From: Opisthocomus hoazin
Lineage: Eukaryota; Chordata; Aves; Opisthocomiformes; Opisthocomidae
Direction of reading: 5' to 3'
Assembly: GCF_030867145.1 (NCBI RefSeq)
Contig: NC_134416.1
Location: 94,713,183-94,777,182, forward strand
DNA length: 64,000 bases
The position numbers and the translations under genes are program-made. This document shows positions 1-13,600 of the stretch, piece after piece (position 1 is the first letter of the stretch; every line of letters starts with the position of its first letter). The notes beneath the pieces were generated by a model that worked only from the letters and a program-made list of their open reading frames with translations, was not told the DNA's origin and did not search any database.

Positions 1-1885
1 CTATAAATTTGGAGCCCCCTTTCCATCTGAGATGTAGGCAACCTAGACCATTGACTGGCCTCTCCAATAAGTTCAGCTGCCCTCCGTCAGCGCTAGGGCA
101 TGAACATTGCTGGAGAGCATGCTCGGACTCTCATTGTGTCTGGGACCCAAAAGACTGCTGAGTATGCAAAAGATAAAGCTCTAGGGAGCTTAAACGTAGC
201 AGCATAAGAATAGCTGCAGTGCGTCAGACCAATGGCCAATCTGAAAGTGTCCTGTACCAGATGTCTATAGGGGAGCGTAGGGGCAGGGCAAGCAGGTATA
301 GGACTTGCCCAGCCTCCAGAGGTCTGTGCAGCAGAGACAGTCCCCTTAACTCACTTCATGACCCCTCTGCCCAACCATAGACTCAGGCTGGGATGAGTTA
401 GGATTTATTCACAAATTCAGCTTCTTTGACCACATAAATCATTCAGTGTTTACTGAGAGCCATTAAAACCAAATGAGCTAAATGTTTTATCTTTTAGAGC
501 TGGCCTTAAGGTATTTAATTAAAAAGAGGCTCCTGACCAAAGAATTTCATCAGATTATCTTTCATGAAAGCATTACTGCAAAACAACGTAATTGCTTGGG
601 AAACACTTATCCCATAACATGTTCTTTTATTACAAAAGTCATTTCCCTCCACATTCCAGGTACTCTGCCAAGAAACAAAGGACCATAGCTGGGTATGTAG
701 CTTTTTTTGTCTGTGTAATATTTCAAGATGATTTTACAAGTATTTGACAAAAAACATGTTTCTCTTCTTCCTTGAAGCAGAAGTTAATCTTGTCTCTCAT
801 AGAAGGCTGTGATGACTGGGTTAATATTGTATTGCCAGTCATTTTCTTGAAAACAGAGTAAAAAAAAAGATTCAAACTGCTTATACATCTCAGGCTTTAT
901 TTGATCTTTATTACGCTTACTTAACTTAAACATGTAAGGAACACCATGGAGAAATCCCATCATTGTTAGAATCCAATTTTAAAAAATTGTGTTGGTAGAA
1001 ACAGCATTATTGGTGTTCCACCTGTCTTGCAATTCAGTCATTTGTCCGTGAGACTTCAGCGTGTCACATTCATTAATGCATCTCTCCCTTAATACATCTG
1101 TAAATTGCTATTATTTGCATGTTTATAGCTAGAGAAATGAGGCCCAGAAAGAGCAAGTGATCCATCTACAGCCACAGAGAAAATCTGCACAGCATGAACT
1201 TCAATCATAGTCTCAAGCTAACGTGCCAACTAACCACTGGGACATCCCGGCTCACCACGCACCAGCCCTGAAAAACATGCTCTTACGTCTGAAAGCCCAA
1301 GCTATAATCTTCACAGGCTGCAGTGCCCAGTTACTGAGCTATTCGACAAATAGAATTCATGCTCTGCGATGAAATTCTGGCACTTGCAACTCTGACTATT
1401 TATATTATAATATAAATAATGTAATTATTTATATATTTATAATGTATCGTAATGCTATAATATAAATAAATGTTATAATATAAATAAATGGGGTTTGGGA
1501 GACTTACTGGAAACCTGGCATTCCCCAAAGTCATTCAGCCGTGATGCCATCTCATCCCAAGGAAGAGCAAGTAACAAAGCATCGGTGGCGACACAGTTCA
1601 GGTAGTTCCTGTACATATATTCCAATGGTAGCAAGTCTCCCTCCACTTAAGATAGGTTTTTTTGCAAGGCTGACTTTGCTTTAAGAGTAAATCTCAGCAA
1701 GATTGACATCTGCTTGATAAATTTGGGCTGCCACCATGTTGGACTGCAACATGGAAATAAACCCCACTTGCCACCACCACCAACCCTCTACACCATCGTG
1801 GCAATTCGGTATCTGTCTGGAAGGCTCTTCTGCCTCAGGGCTGCTCCTAGAAGCTGTGTTATGCCTCTTGGTGCTGAAATCTATC
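1..1885. other. Non-coding upstream flank
   Basis: Unique, AT-leaning sequence with scattered stops in all frames. Apart from the AT-rich block near 1.4 kb, I see no exon, RNA gene or recognisable repeat. The 68-aa open frame at 482-688 has no family resemblance. Confidence 0.5.
1395..1491. repeat. AT-rich low-complexity block with 18-bp tandem repeat
   Basis: About 95 bp of nearly pure A+T built from tataatataaata-like motifs. The end is a clear tandem pair: tataatataaataaatgt (1456-1473) and tataatataaataaatgg (1474-1491), differing only at the last base. It has no coding or regulatory signature beyond composition. Confidence 0.8.
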
Positions 1886-2383
1886 AGCACAAGAAGGACA
1901 TGGAACTGTTGGAGGGGGTCCAGAGGAGGGCTACAAAAATGATCCGAGGGCTGGAGCACCTCTCCTATGAGGACAGGCTGAGAGAGTTGGGCTTGTTCAG
2001 CCTGGAGAAGAGAAGGTTGCGGGGAGACCTGATTGCAGCCTTTCAGTACTTAAAGGGAGCCGATAGGAAAGATGGGGACAATCTTTTTAGTAGAGACAGC
2101 AGTGACAGAACGAGGGGTAATGGTTTTAAACTAAAACAGGGTAGGTTTAGGCTGGATACAAGGAAGAAATTCTTTACAGTGAGGGTTGTGAAACACTGGA
2201 ACGGGTTGCCCAGAGAGGTAGTGGAGGCCCCATCCCTGGAAACATTCAAGACCAGGTTGGACAGGGTTCTGAGCAACCTGATCTATTTAGCAGTGTCCCT
2301 GCTCGCTGCGAGGGTTTGGACTAGATGACCTCTAGGGGTCCCTTCCGACCCAAAACTTTCTATGATTCTATGATTCTATGATT
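1886..2383 (+). mobile_element. CR1 LINE, 5'-truncated 3' end (copy 1)
   Basis: This is the 3' part of a CR1 non-LTR retrotransposon. It contains the C-terminal end of ORF2, including the motif [20 protein letters not shown] and the downstream [22 protein letters not shown] stretch. A short 3' tail with the GGTTTGGACTAGATGACCTC box follows, and it ends in three attctatg-type 8-mers at 2361-2383. The 5' truncation is at about 1886-1891, typical of CR1. The related copy at 34.4 kb has a TAG stop after the ...LSNLI end; here the base is changed (TAT), so the frame reads on to 2328. The open frame upstream of 1886 is flanking DNA. The copy is dead because it lacks the reverse transcriptase and endonuclease. 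Confidence 0.92.
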
Positions 2384-5300
2384 TCTGGTTGGAGTTCAGA
2401 AATTTTGGGCACTGCTGGAAATTCTGAAGTCTCTTGAGCAGACTGTGTGAACTTCCTCCTGGTGAAAGGCCATTATGTTCGGTGCTGGCAGAGAGTTGCC
2501 TGCCTTTTGTGCACCTTTTTTGGTCCCACATGTAGGTTCCACTCTGGTTGCCTGAGGGAATATGAGTAAATCTGAGGGATTATGGATTACTGCTCATCTG
2601 AGGTCTTCTGCAAATCCCCTGGTGCCAGACTAGTGCCATCCCCAGCCTCTCCTCAGAAGAGGCTCTCCGGCTGAGACAGAGGAGATCCTGAGAAGATGTA
2701 GAGGACAAGCGTATGGAGGGGCTGACATCCTCCTCCACTACTTGAGGTGAGACACTCATCCTGTAGCAAAGAAGCACAGATGCCAGAGGAGTCAGGGAAA
2801 GGAGGGGTGAGTGGGCCTGTGAGTTCCTTATTTAGTCTCTTTTTGGCTGGAACAACTCCTCTCAGATGTGGCCCTCTGGCCTCCATCTGTACATACCTGG
2901 ACTACCATTAACATTCCCAAAGCATGTTTGAACTGTGTGTGCTCTAGAATTGATTAGGTTTTTTTACCTAATTAGGGGGAAGGACCATGTTACACTAGCA
3001 GTCCAGCAACTGCATAACTTTTATTTGGGGCACAATTCAAGGCAAATTGTCCTCTTTTTGCGCCAAGTGCTATATGCCAGACTTCATCTCCTTACTCTGT
3101 AGGTTCTGCCATGGCAGATAAGCAGTTCAAGTGAGGGGATGTCTTGTCTTTCCTCCAAACTACTCCAACTGCAGCAGAGTTGTTCAACAGTGTAATTAAC
3201 AAGAAAATCAAGTGACTAGGTTTAGACAAGAAGGGAAGAGCATTTTCAAGGAGAAGTGATGAGTGCTGTACTTACCTCTCCACTGGTCCAACCTGTTTCC
3301 ATCAGAATCTAAACGCAAACTTGCTCCCTTTCTTTGCACTAGCATCAGCCTAATAAAATTCATGTTTTTCTTACTTATTCTTCAATAAATTTCTTTCTGA
3401 TCAAATAAAAAAACCCCACTGTTGCTTATTTGCCTAAAAATATTCGCAAGGCTGTAACCTTTTACAAATCAAACATGGCGTACATGAAGGCTTGGCTTAC
3501 CACCTTGATTTCAAAACAAATGTCAGGATTCTCTCCCCATTTCCCCTGCCCCACCTCCGTAGTTTTTACAGTCTCTTTCACCTTCTCTGGAAGGTCTGTG
3601 GAAGCTGAGTCATGGGTCACGGTTCCCAGACTAATGAGCTCTTCCGTCACCTCTACTGCCTTATTTTACAGCTAAAACTGATGCAATTTTTCTTAATGGT
3701 AAGAGAATCAGTAACCCAATTAAACAGGGGAGCATTTTAACCTCCTGGGGACCATGCCATTCAGAGACAATATTTTTGCCTGAAAAATAATTAACCTCTG
3801 TGGAGCATGGAAAGCACAGATCCTGTGCACTGAAGCCTTTCTCGGATGTCAGATACTGAATTTTTTACATCTCTTGGCCCTTGGAGCACTCTATTATGTT
3901 GAGCCCTCTAATGACGCTATTCTGAGCTCAACGGGGTATCGGTACTAACACAGCCTTGCCCTAACACAGCCTGTGCAGCGACGAAACAAGACGTCAAGAC
4001 CTCAGAAGTACAATGTGCCAAAAGACACCACACATTGTGTAACAGCATACCCCGCCATTTAGGCAGAGACTGACCTTTTCAGAAGAAAGAGGGAAAAATA
4101 TGTTCATTGGAAAAAAATAATGAAGGTGGTCTGTTTAAAAGCACAGCACTAGCCCAAAACACTGCTCACATTCAGAGTCCCGGCTGACCTGCCCGACTGG
4201 TAGGAGACCAGGTATCCTGGGTGCAGGTTCACAACACTCTTGAAGTGTTCCACGCCCACAAGTCCTAATGCAAGTCTGATTCATAAGTAATTTAGGTGTT
4301 TTGTTAAAACCTCACTCACCCTGTGGGAGCACTTTTTACTCTCTTCCTATCCCAAAAGCACTGAATGCTGACACCAAAAGCACTCAGTCTGCCTGGTTGC
4401 TGTGATAAGGACATACAACTGTTCCAGCAAGCACACTCCTCTTGCTCTCCAGAGTGCGGTACGGTGGCCAGCTGTGTTACCAGACCTCCCTCCTGTACAC
4501 ATCAGTAGCTGTGGGCTCAGCTGGGTTACGTTAACCTTGGCTTAATCCATCACCATCACTTAAGTAACAGCACTGTTATTATCAAATACTCATAGTCGTC
4601 TTTCCCCTGGAAAGAGATTTTTTCTTTCTTAGCTGGCCCCTTGGCTGATATAATTCTGTAACAGCCTGGAATGATATGTTCCTCACAAAACTTGTCATAT
4701 AATAACCTCGACAACATTACATCGGACCAATGTCCAACCTTCCTCATCTATCTGCCCAAAACAGTGCCTTTGGGTAAAATGTGTCTTTCATCATTCAGCC
4801 TTTGACAACGGTAACTTTATTCACCACATTGAGAAGGAAACATTTTGTTTACTCCAAATATAACAAATATTCCAGAGAATTCCAGATCAAGCAGTAGGAG
4901 AGGTGATAATGAAAGACCTTGTTTCACTGGACAACTAATTACACTTGCTGGGGATGGCAGCTTAAAGAGTAACGTAAACAAACACGGTGACGCAGTAATC
5001 CTCCTCGTGCCGTGAGGGGACATGCCGTGTACAATTCTGTAGCGAACAAAGTCAGCTGAGACCCTCTGGGCCAAAATGTCATTAGTGACATTAAGAAAAT
5101 GCCACTGCTTGCTGATTTATGCAAAGTCCAGGGGCTCATGAGAATAAGAGAAATTGTTGCCTGTAAATTTTAAGTCCACCAAAAATGCAGTTTTATATAG
5201 TTTTAGTAAGTATTTTTGTCATTCCCACACTTTATTCTGAAACAAAATGAAAAACAATCATGATTTCTTACTTGATTCAGCCACTGAACTAAGAATATAA

Positions 5301-8300
5301 TTATTTATGCTGGAACAACGGACTTCATGCTACAAGGCTTCTAGAAGATTGAAAAAATTACCTTTTTAAAAAAATTTAAATTCCATGTGCCTCTACAGGG
5401 AATATCTAGTTACACCAATCTTTCTGCGTTCACTCACAGTTCACATACATACTGTTTAGCACCTTTTCTCCCTGCCCTTAGATGAATCCTGAATAGTTCA
5501 AACCAACAGCAATCTTCACGTAATTGGTACAAGAAATATGTGATTCTCCCTCTTTTGTGCCATTGAGGGCTGCAGCACCGACAGAGCTGCAATACTCAGG
5601 CTAACTGCTAAAAAGCTAGGCAAGATTTTTATTCCTTAGTTTTGGGCGGCCGCAGTGCAGTACCTCTATCTGGGCCAGGTGAGGGATCCACCAAATGCTG
5701 TCGGTGGAGAGCAGTCACAGCTAGGCTCCACTGGCTGTAGCTGGAGCCCACATAACTGTCTCAGGCGTGGATACAGATGTAGATATAGGTGCCTCATGCC
5801 ATAGTGGACACAGGAGAGCATCCCACCTCACTCCCAGCTGCTGTGTCAGAAGGGTACAGGTGTGTTGTGGGCCCTGTGTTCTATCTGACTCCATGTCATC
5901 TCATGTGAAAATCCTAAGCTTCATGCAACATGGATGGAGGGACCTCACCGCTGTTTGGCTCACTGACCTGCTCCTGTCACAGCGTAAAATCTTTTAATGT
6001 TGACACAGCCTATGCTGTTTGCTTCCCTGAAGTCAAATAAAAAGTATCCCACCTGCTTCTGCTCTGTTGATCCTATCAGCCATATATAGCCACAAAGCAA
6101 TCTAGAAAGTTCTTTCACCCCTATTGCGGGAGCTGATGTGTGTGCTGCAGAAGCCCTACCCTCACTAGAACATGCATATTTGCAATCAGAGAAAATTGAA
6201 CCTCAAAGCGAGTTCCCAAGTCTTTAAATTCCTGCTACAGCCCTGACTCCCTGTCCCAGTTTACCAGGTTTCAGAAGCTCACGCGCAGCACCACGCTGCT
6301 TCAGTGCTGGTGTAATTCAGCTCTGCACCTCCCGGTTCTGCGCGGCAAGGGTGTGGGCAAGTCACAGGACGAGCAAGACTGCAGCTTCCTCTGTTTGCAA
6401 GGCTTTGCTTAATGAGGGGTAGCAACAATTTTACGGGTGCCAAACTGGTCAAAGCTTCCTGTTGTTTTTTGAAATAGCTGTGGCTCCTGATCCAAGACCT
6501 TTTTTTACTCAACATTCATTGTATTTCTTTGTGACTCCATGTCATGGCTTACTCCTTTCTACTCTACATCCAGATGATTCACTTCTTCCCAGATTTCTTT
6601 ACTTGCCTGTAAATTGACCACTGGATGTCTGACCATACTGCTCCCACAGTCCCACCAAGCCCCACCAGGGACTTGCTGAAACATCTCTAAACCCCTGTCC
6701 AACCCTTGCACCTGTTTCCTTTCTGAAAAAAAAAAAAACAAAAAACCAACAATCAAAAAACAAGAGTAGGGGAAAAACTGGTGTGTGGCTTAGCCCCATA
6801 CTGGAACAGCCAGATCACGCACTCAAATCCAAAATCTCAAAACACTTCACCAAACTGAAACTCACTGCTCCAGTTCTGGGAAGTTTTTCCCTCGCCAGGC
6901 ACTAAACCTGCCTCCACTTCTGACATGGGCGCCCACTTGCAATATGAACTCATACAGGAAGATCGTCTTTTAAGTGGAGAAAACAGTTCCCTGCTTGGAT
7001 ACACTCCAAAAGTAAATTGTTTTATTCTCACCTGTAAACCAGACCTGAAATGGGGATGGTCAAACAGCTGTAAGGGCAATCCTTTCTTCTAGGAATCTCA
7101 GGGCAATACTAAGGTCCAGTGCATCAGGAACCGGGTACAATGCAGTAGCAACAGCGTAAGAAAACTCCATTTACAGCACTCTTTCCAAGGAGCACGGTTT
7201 CTCCAAACAACCTTAGAGCATCTAAATATTAACAAGGCACATAACATAGCAACTCAGACACAAATTAAAATAATTTAGAAGACCACCACCACCAGCCCAT
7301 ATTTGTCTCAACAGTGCTGGCTTCATCTTGTCTGTTCCTGTACCATTTTTCTTTACATCACGAAATCTGGAATGACTGAACATCCTTGCAAAATCTGTGA
7401 CTATTTCACTGGTTGCTACAGCTTTTCCTGATTTTCAGAAAAATCCCTTTTCTATTCAGCTTCTACAACTTTAAGCAGAAGAACTGCTCTCCTTTTCTTT
7501 TTCAGTTTTATTTGAATGTCATTTACCCACAATTCTGTTAGGAATAAAGCATGGTTAAATGAATTTCTTCTGTCTGTTAATATAAGCAGAATTAATATAA
7601 TTGAGACAGGAGTTCCCAATCCAACCTGCCTTTCAATTTCTTTCAATTATGTTTCATTAAAATTACCCTACTCCATTGGTAGCACTTATGTCAGGTTTAT
7701 ATGTCAAGGCAAGAAGCCAGCTTCAAATGACGATTTTCTACTATACGAAAAACATAACATTTCTGCAATGACATTACTGAGTATCTATACTATTATTCAT
7801 TAGATGCAAATTTCTTTGTGTGGCTCCTGAGTACATAAATGCATTCTTCCCTAATAAAACTCTTGGACTTGCCACGTAGTTTGTGCACAAATTTTTTACG
7901 TTGTTTTAACGGATAATTGATAGCCCTCTATCTCTTTGTATTCAAACGAGAGTTCATTTTTGGGACACAGACAAGAACTGCACACCACTTAATTCTGCTC
8001 TAATAATATTTGAATTGTTTAGGGCAGTAGTCATCTTGACAAAAAACCATGCAAGTCTGATCCAGTTGTGGTGTGAGGAATTCCTTTCCAGAGATGTCAA
8101 GTCATCAGAAGCGGTGTAATTAGCAGCACTGATCATCTTTGGTTTTCATGTTGCTTACACTTTTACAAAAATCTTTGTAAGAGCTCTTCTTAACCTATTA
8201 ACAAAAGTTATAGGTGATAAGATTGTATGCATGCAAAATGAGTGTTCATTCTATTATTTCCTCTGCTTTTGTCACCTGAGTCCTATTTCTTCCGAATCTT

Positions 8301-9906
8301 GTGATTTGCTCATTTTGTTTACTGCTGTGGTAAGTTTTCTCTTTTAATTACACTCTCCCCACACGCCACAAAGACAACACTGAGAACCTCAACACAGAGA
8401 AGCTTCGCAAGCCATTCTAAGAAAAAAACCCTGAAGACGATCCAAAATCCAGTGAAGTCCGTGAAAAACCTCGCTCCCCGTGTCCTTGGGAATAGGTCCC
8501 AAACGAGGCAGAAGTAGGTGCTGCCAGACTTCCCGCCCCAAACGGAAAGCAACAGTGACCTGGCTCCAGCTTTTGTCCCTTGCACAAAGCGCTGGAGAAG
8601 GGGTGGTGACACCTCGGCTTCTTGCTCAGGCAGTCCAAACGATGAGCCCAACATGTTTGTACAGGGACGTATGCGAGTGCTTGTATGCTCGTCCTGTTCT
8701 TAGAGACTCTCACTGTAGGAAAATGAGAAAATAAACTACTTAACTGTGCAAGTAATTTCAGCTGGAGCCGATTATCCATCTGCTAATCCAGCACAGCCTG
8801 GAAGCTTTGCCAGTGACAGATTAAGGTCAAACAAATGATCATTCCTACAAGAGACACTCCTCTTCCTAAACATATTTTTCTTTCGATATGTTGTGAAATG
8901 CTGTTCAAAGAGCCTATTATAATAATAATATATTGCCTATAATAACATATTAGCATAAATTTCTTGTACTGAATCTACAGCAAATTTCTGGAATAACACC
9001 AGGGCCTAGGCAAGCCAGACAGTATGTTTAAGACAGAGATTCTGGTCTAAAGAGCTTACAGACAAAACAGGCAAAACACAGGAAAAACTGCAGAAAGTGG
9101 TGTTATTTCATTTTACAGGGGCAGAACTAAAGCAGAGGGAACGGGGGCATACGAGGTGTGCAGACACTGCAATAACAACGGCAGTTTCGAAGCCTGTGTC
9201 CAGTGACAGCGTGAGGATGAAACTCCCTCACGATACACCTGAGAATGCTTTTCCCGAACTTTGATTTGTGCTGACTTGTTTTTGCAGAAGCATTTTTTCT
9301 AAAAGGTTTTTAAAGATCAGCTGGAGACAGCTTTGAGAACCCCAACCTGCAGAGCTGTGCACACGCACAAGCTACACGCAGCTGAAGACAAGCTCTTAGT
9401 GCTAAAAGTGTTAGGGAAACCGAGCTACAGGGGCTGACACTTCTGCAGCCCAAACTATAAGACGTCACGGACAGACAGGTAATTAGTAGTGTTTCATTTT
9501 ATGACTGGAAGGTTACACACAGGTAATTCAGGCATGTTTCAGCTTCAGGCACAGGTCTTAAGAACTAAACAGGTAAGCCTCATTCACTTGGGCATATTGC
9601 TCAAGTGTTTTAAACCTTCGTGCAAGCTGTCTTGTCTTTTACCATTGCTCTGACCACAAGAAAATGCTCTTTCCTCCAAGCCAGAAACAGAATATATAAA
9701 TTGAGGACAATAACAGTGCTCTTTTTTTTTTTTTGTGGAGCCCTTCAATGCCTACTGATGAGAAGCTGGGGACCATTACATAAACTGAGCATCCTCACAC
9801 CAGTAATCCGCCGATGTCTCATCAGTACTTGTGTAAAGGACTGGCGGGGCATGGTGCATATGTTGCCTCCCCTCGAAGAAGAAGCTGCTTTGCATGGAGG
9901 ACACCA
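2384..9906. other. Non-coding upstream flank, no recognisable gene
   Basis: This 7.5 kb is ordinary unique DNA. Small homopurine or homopolymer tracts occur (for example the A-run near 6727-6740). Open frames here reach only about 60-120 codons, overlap each other on both strands and show no motif, so I treat them as chance. Confidence 0.5.
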
Positions 9907-9953
9907 AGCAAGTTTGCAGATGACACCAAGCTGAGTGGTACGGTTGATACACT
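9907..9953 (+). mobile_element. Short CR1 fragment in inverted orientation (RT catalytic segment)
   Basis: About 47 bp read on the + strand as the CR1 reverse-transcriptase stretch [15 protein letters not shown], containing the catalytic FADD box. It ends a few bases before a minus-strand CR1 piece that carries the same segment. It is too short to be a normal insertion and is best explained as a rearrangement product of the neighbouring element. Confidence 0.75.
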
Positions 9954-9957
9954 TTGG

Positions 9958-10354
9958 CTTGGTGTCATCTGCAAACTTGCTGAGGATACACTCGATGTTG
10001 CTGTCCATGTCATTGATAAATATATTGAACAGCACTGGTCCCAGTACGGACCCCTGAGGGACTCCACTCATCACTGGTCTCCATCTGGACATTGAGCCGT
10101 TGACCACTACCCTTCGGCTGCAACCATCCAACCAATTCCTTATCCACCGAACGGTCCACCCATCAAATCCATGGCTCTCCAATTTAGAGAGAAGGATGTT
10201 GTGGGGGACCATGTCAAAGGCTTTACAAAACTCCAGATAGATGATGTCCATTGGTTTTCCCTTGTCCACTCTTGTTGTTACACCGTCATAGAAAGCCACT
10301 AGGTTGGTGAGGCAGGACTTGCCCTTGGTGAAGCCATGCTGGCTGTCTCGAATT
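9958..10354 (-). mobile_element. CR1 LINE, internal RT fragment (copy 2)
   Basis: Read on the minus strand, this is the middle of CR1 ORF2. The frame includes [20 protein letters not shown], the [11 protein letters not shown] region, [14 protein letters not shown] and the catalytic FADDTK box, in the canonical order of LINE reverse-transcriptase motifs. It begins near the [12 protein letters not shown] block, at about 10350, and stops abruptly right after FADDTK. The C-terminal domain and the 3' terminal repeats are missing. A missing 3' end is unusual for CR1, which is normally truncated only at the 5' side, so a later deletion or rearrangement is likely. No ORF1 or endonuclease is present. 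Confidence 0.9.
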
Positions 10355-10464
10355 ATAAGGCAAACAGTTTAAATGTATTTAGATACTTAACACACATTCC
10401 TAATTACCTTCATCTTTCCCTTAAGAATTTTAAAGGATGTGCTCTCTCTCTTTAGCATAGGTAT

Positions 10465-10672
10465 AGATTCATAGAATCATAGGTTGGAAAAGACCTCTAA
10501 GATCATCAACTCCAACCATCCACCCAACAGCACCATTCCCAATAAACCATGTCCTGAAGTGCCACATCTACACATTTTTTGAACACCTCCAGGGATGGTG
10601 ACTTCACTACCTCCTTGGGCAGCCTGTTCCAATGCCTGACCACCTCCTAAAAAAAGAAATTTATGCTAATAT
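10465..10672 (-). mobile_element. CR1 LINE 3' end, degraded (copy 3)
   Basis: On the + strand this begins with the reverse complement of the CR1 tail (attcatagaatcataggttgg). It continues through the conserved blocks for aagacctctaagatcatc, the caccaccatccc-like region and the cctccttgggcagcctgttcc box, which correspond to the 3' UTR and the last codons of ORF2 on the minus strand. The far edge fades at about 10645-10672 (gaaatttatgctaatatg). It is more diverged than the other copies. It lies about 110 bp from copy 2 in the same orientation but cannot be its simple continuation, because its 3' end faces away from copy 2's end. Confidence 0.85.
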
Positions 10673-13600
10673 GTTATTGTAGGCAATATATTTCAGTATT
10701 TCTGAAAAACGGATCAAGGACTTTGAAAAGAAAGAATCAAGATCCTCTGAAAACCAGGAACACACAGCTGGTGATCACTAGGCAGCTTGGTTCAAAGTTG
10801 CTGAAAGGCAACACTGCTGGGAAGAAGAAGTCATCAAAATATTTATGGAAAGTCAACTTGCAAAGAGGACATCAGGGTTTTTTTTAACATGCCAGAGCAG
10901 CACACTTGTCCTTTGTTTTCTTCCATTCTTGAAAGTAGCAAACCAAATTAGGATTAAAAAACCCCATAAGTCGTAAAAGCAACCTTCCTAAAGCCTAAGG
11001 AGTTTTGCCTGAGCATTCAAACCAATGAGTTTTTAAGTAACAGAACAGGAAAGTGTTATGCTGCCTTAATTACATCAGGACCCAAGAGGCTGAATCTCTG
11101 TTTTGGAAGACTTGATATTGATCACAAACTGCAGAAACTTCTCTTTTAAGGTTTGGCACAGATCAATAGCTAGCGAAACCTGCTCCCCGGTAATGAAAGG
11201 CTGGTCGTAAGAAATCCCTTCATTATGTCCTTGGGCCACACGTGAAAAGCTTGCAATACAGGAATTGAAATTAAGGGTGGACACAGAAAAGTAGGCAAGA
11301 ACTTGTTGGGTCATAGACGTTGGACTGCCTATAATTTCTGAAAGATTATTCTGCCTGTATAGAAGAATAATGGGGCAATATACAGTGTGGGAGTGCCCGT
11401 TGTACTACTAACCCATAAATATCTATTCCTCACCAGAACCGTCAGCCAGGTGTACTTCCAAACCACTGATTCCTGACTGCTAAATTGCAAATTATGCAGA
11501 GTTTTTTACTAATTAATAACTAACCTGTGAAATTGTTGAGATGCTGTCACACTGTAAGCATCAGCAAACATTGGGAAAGTGGGCTCTGTACCCCAGATTG
11601 CAGCAGAATTAGCTCAGACAGGGCACGAATCTGGGACTACTCCCAATTTGTGCATCGTTTTGTAGGAAATGTGTCGCAGTGGACTCACAGATATCAAGGA
11701 CTGCCACACTCAAGCTTTCAAAGGTCCTGTACTCAGCAACATAAATCACCAGATTATCTTCAGAATCATCAGGTATTTAAAACAGCATACTTCTTGTTCC
11801 TGTTACTCACCTTTCTAGTTTTGAAACGTGATTTCCAGATAAGCAGGTGATTTCAGCAGCTCTGACTTTGAGCGAAAAATGGGAACATCATGAGAGTCCA
11901 ATGGAAACCGAGACAGCTGGTTTCACAGGACACTCCTATTGTTCACAGGGAGTTTTCCCACTAGTATGTATGTTGTTCTCAAAGGTTACTACCAGTGGAC
12001 CTCAAAGCTTTCCAAAGCTCATTAACATGTCTTTCACCATCAGCCTTCACTAAAACCTCTGCTGGAACACTCCAGTTGTGTCAGCAGCCTCCCTGGCCAC
12101 GTGGACCTGGGAGGCAACCTCGATTTCAGAGTCTCCAACCTAGGGATGTTATTGGTATTGACATGCAGCAGGCACTCCTCCTCATGGTCTGCAGAGGAAT
12201 GAGGAACCTTTGCTGGTACCATGCCTTGCTTCCCAACCAGACCATGAGAGCACCACCAGAGAAATATACCCTGCTCCGCATTTTTAATTAGCTCAAATTC
12301 TGTAATGTAGAAAGCAGGTTATTGATGGACTTAACGGAAGGTTAAAACTCATTTTGTCTCAAATCCCTGCTGGCAGGCCAGATGTACCCTGCTGACTAGC
12401 CCCTGCCTGGTGTGGTTTTGAGCTGTGGTGCCGGGCTGGGGAGATCTTCTTACTCGGCCCACCCCACCCGCTCTTCCTCCACCCTTGGAGGAAGCAAACA
12501 CACCCATGGCACGGAACCGGGTGTCTGGTTGACGAGGGGTTGCACCATCTGTGCTGAGCCAGCACACCATCACGCAGAAAGAGAAACACGACCTACCGCA
12601 GCACTTGTGCCAGTGCACTTGGTGTACACAGCCCAAAACGATTCCCTCCAAAACATTTGAACGGGGAAATTATGTGTGAACTGAACTTGGCTCTCACAGC
12701 ACTCAGCTCTGCATCTCTTGCAATTCTGACGTGTTTTAGAGTGTTATTAATTCATTTTCTTACCTGCTAAGGGATTTACTAGGTGGAGATAAACACAGCT
12801 GGGGTGAACTACATGGAGGGTGCTGCTAGAAGGAACCCTGAACCCCAGTAAACACCTACTGCTGTCACTCTGGGAGAGAAGGAGGATGTGACCTGCTCCC
12901 AGGCAAGCCAGGTGAGGTGGCTCTCCCCCTGGTGCACAACCCATTCGCCTCCTCTCAGTCCCCCTCACCCAGGTGAACCCCCAGCCGTCCTCCCCATCCC
13001 CTAAGGGACTGTGCTCACCTCGCTCCTCACTCTTCTGGCTGTGAAATAACTGGGAAAGCCCACTCACTCTGCTCACTTTGTGAGTGTCAGGAGCCTTCTG
13101 ACTGTGCCATTCAAATATTTAGGAATGTCTCGTGTGGTATAAGACCAGTGACACCTGCTAAAAACATGCATATGACCAAAGATATACCTGTTATCAAAGA
13201 CTGCGACCATTTTACACTGTTGCGCCTTGCCACAGAAGTTGTCCCAATGTCACCAGCAAAGGATTGTCCCCACAGAAAGACAGTGGTGCTTCGCGCACAT
13301 AAAAACGATTAAATCTCACCAAGACTGCTGTAGCAAGTCCTTGTTTAAATGTCAGTATTTCTTAGCTATGTAAAGGGCATTTCATTATTTTTCACAACCA
13401 TCATTCTAAAAAAAACTTTTTTTTTACTGAAACACGAGATGCTTTTGGTTCTAACACAAGGAAAGTTCTATAGGTAGTACAGTTCCAGAGTTAGGTTTAA
13501 TAAGGGTAAGCAAAAGGCGAATTTGTAAAGCTAAATGCTGGATCTCTGTTTTTCCAGTATTGAAAAAGGTATTTTTAATTCAGCTAAGAATAAAAGAGAG

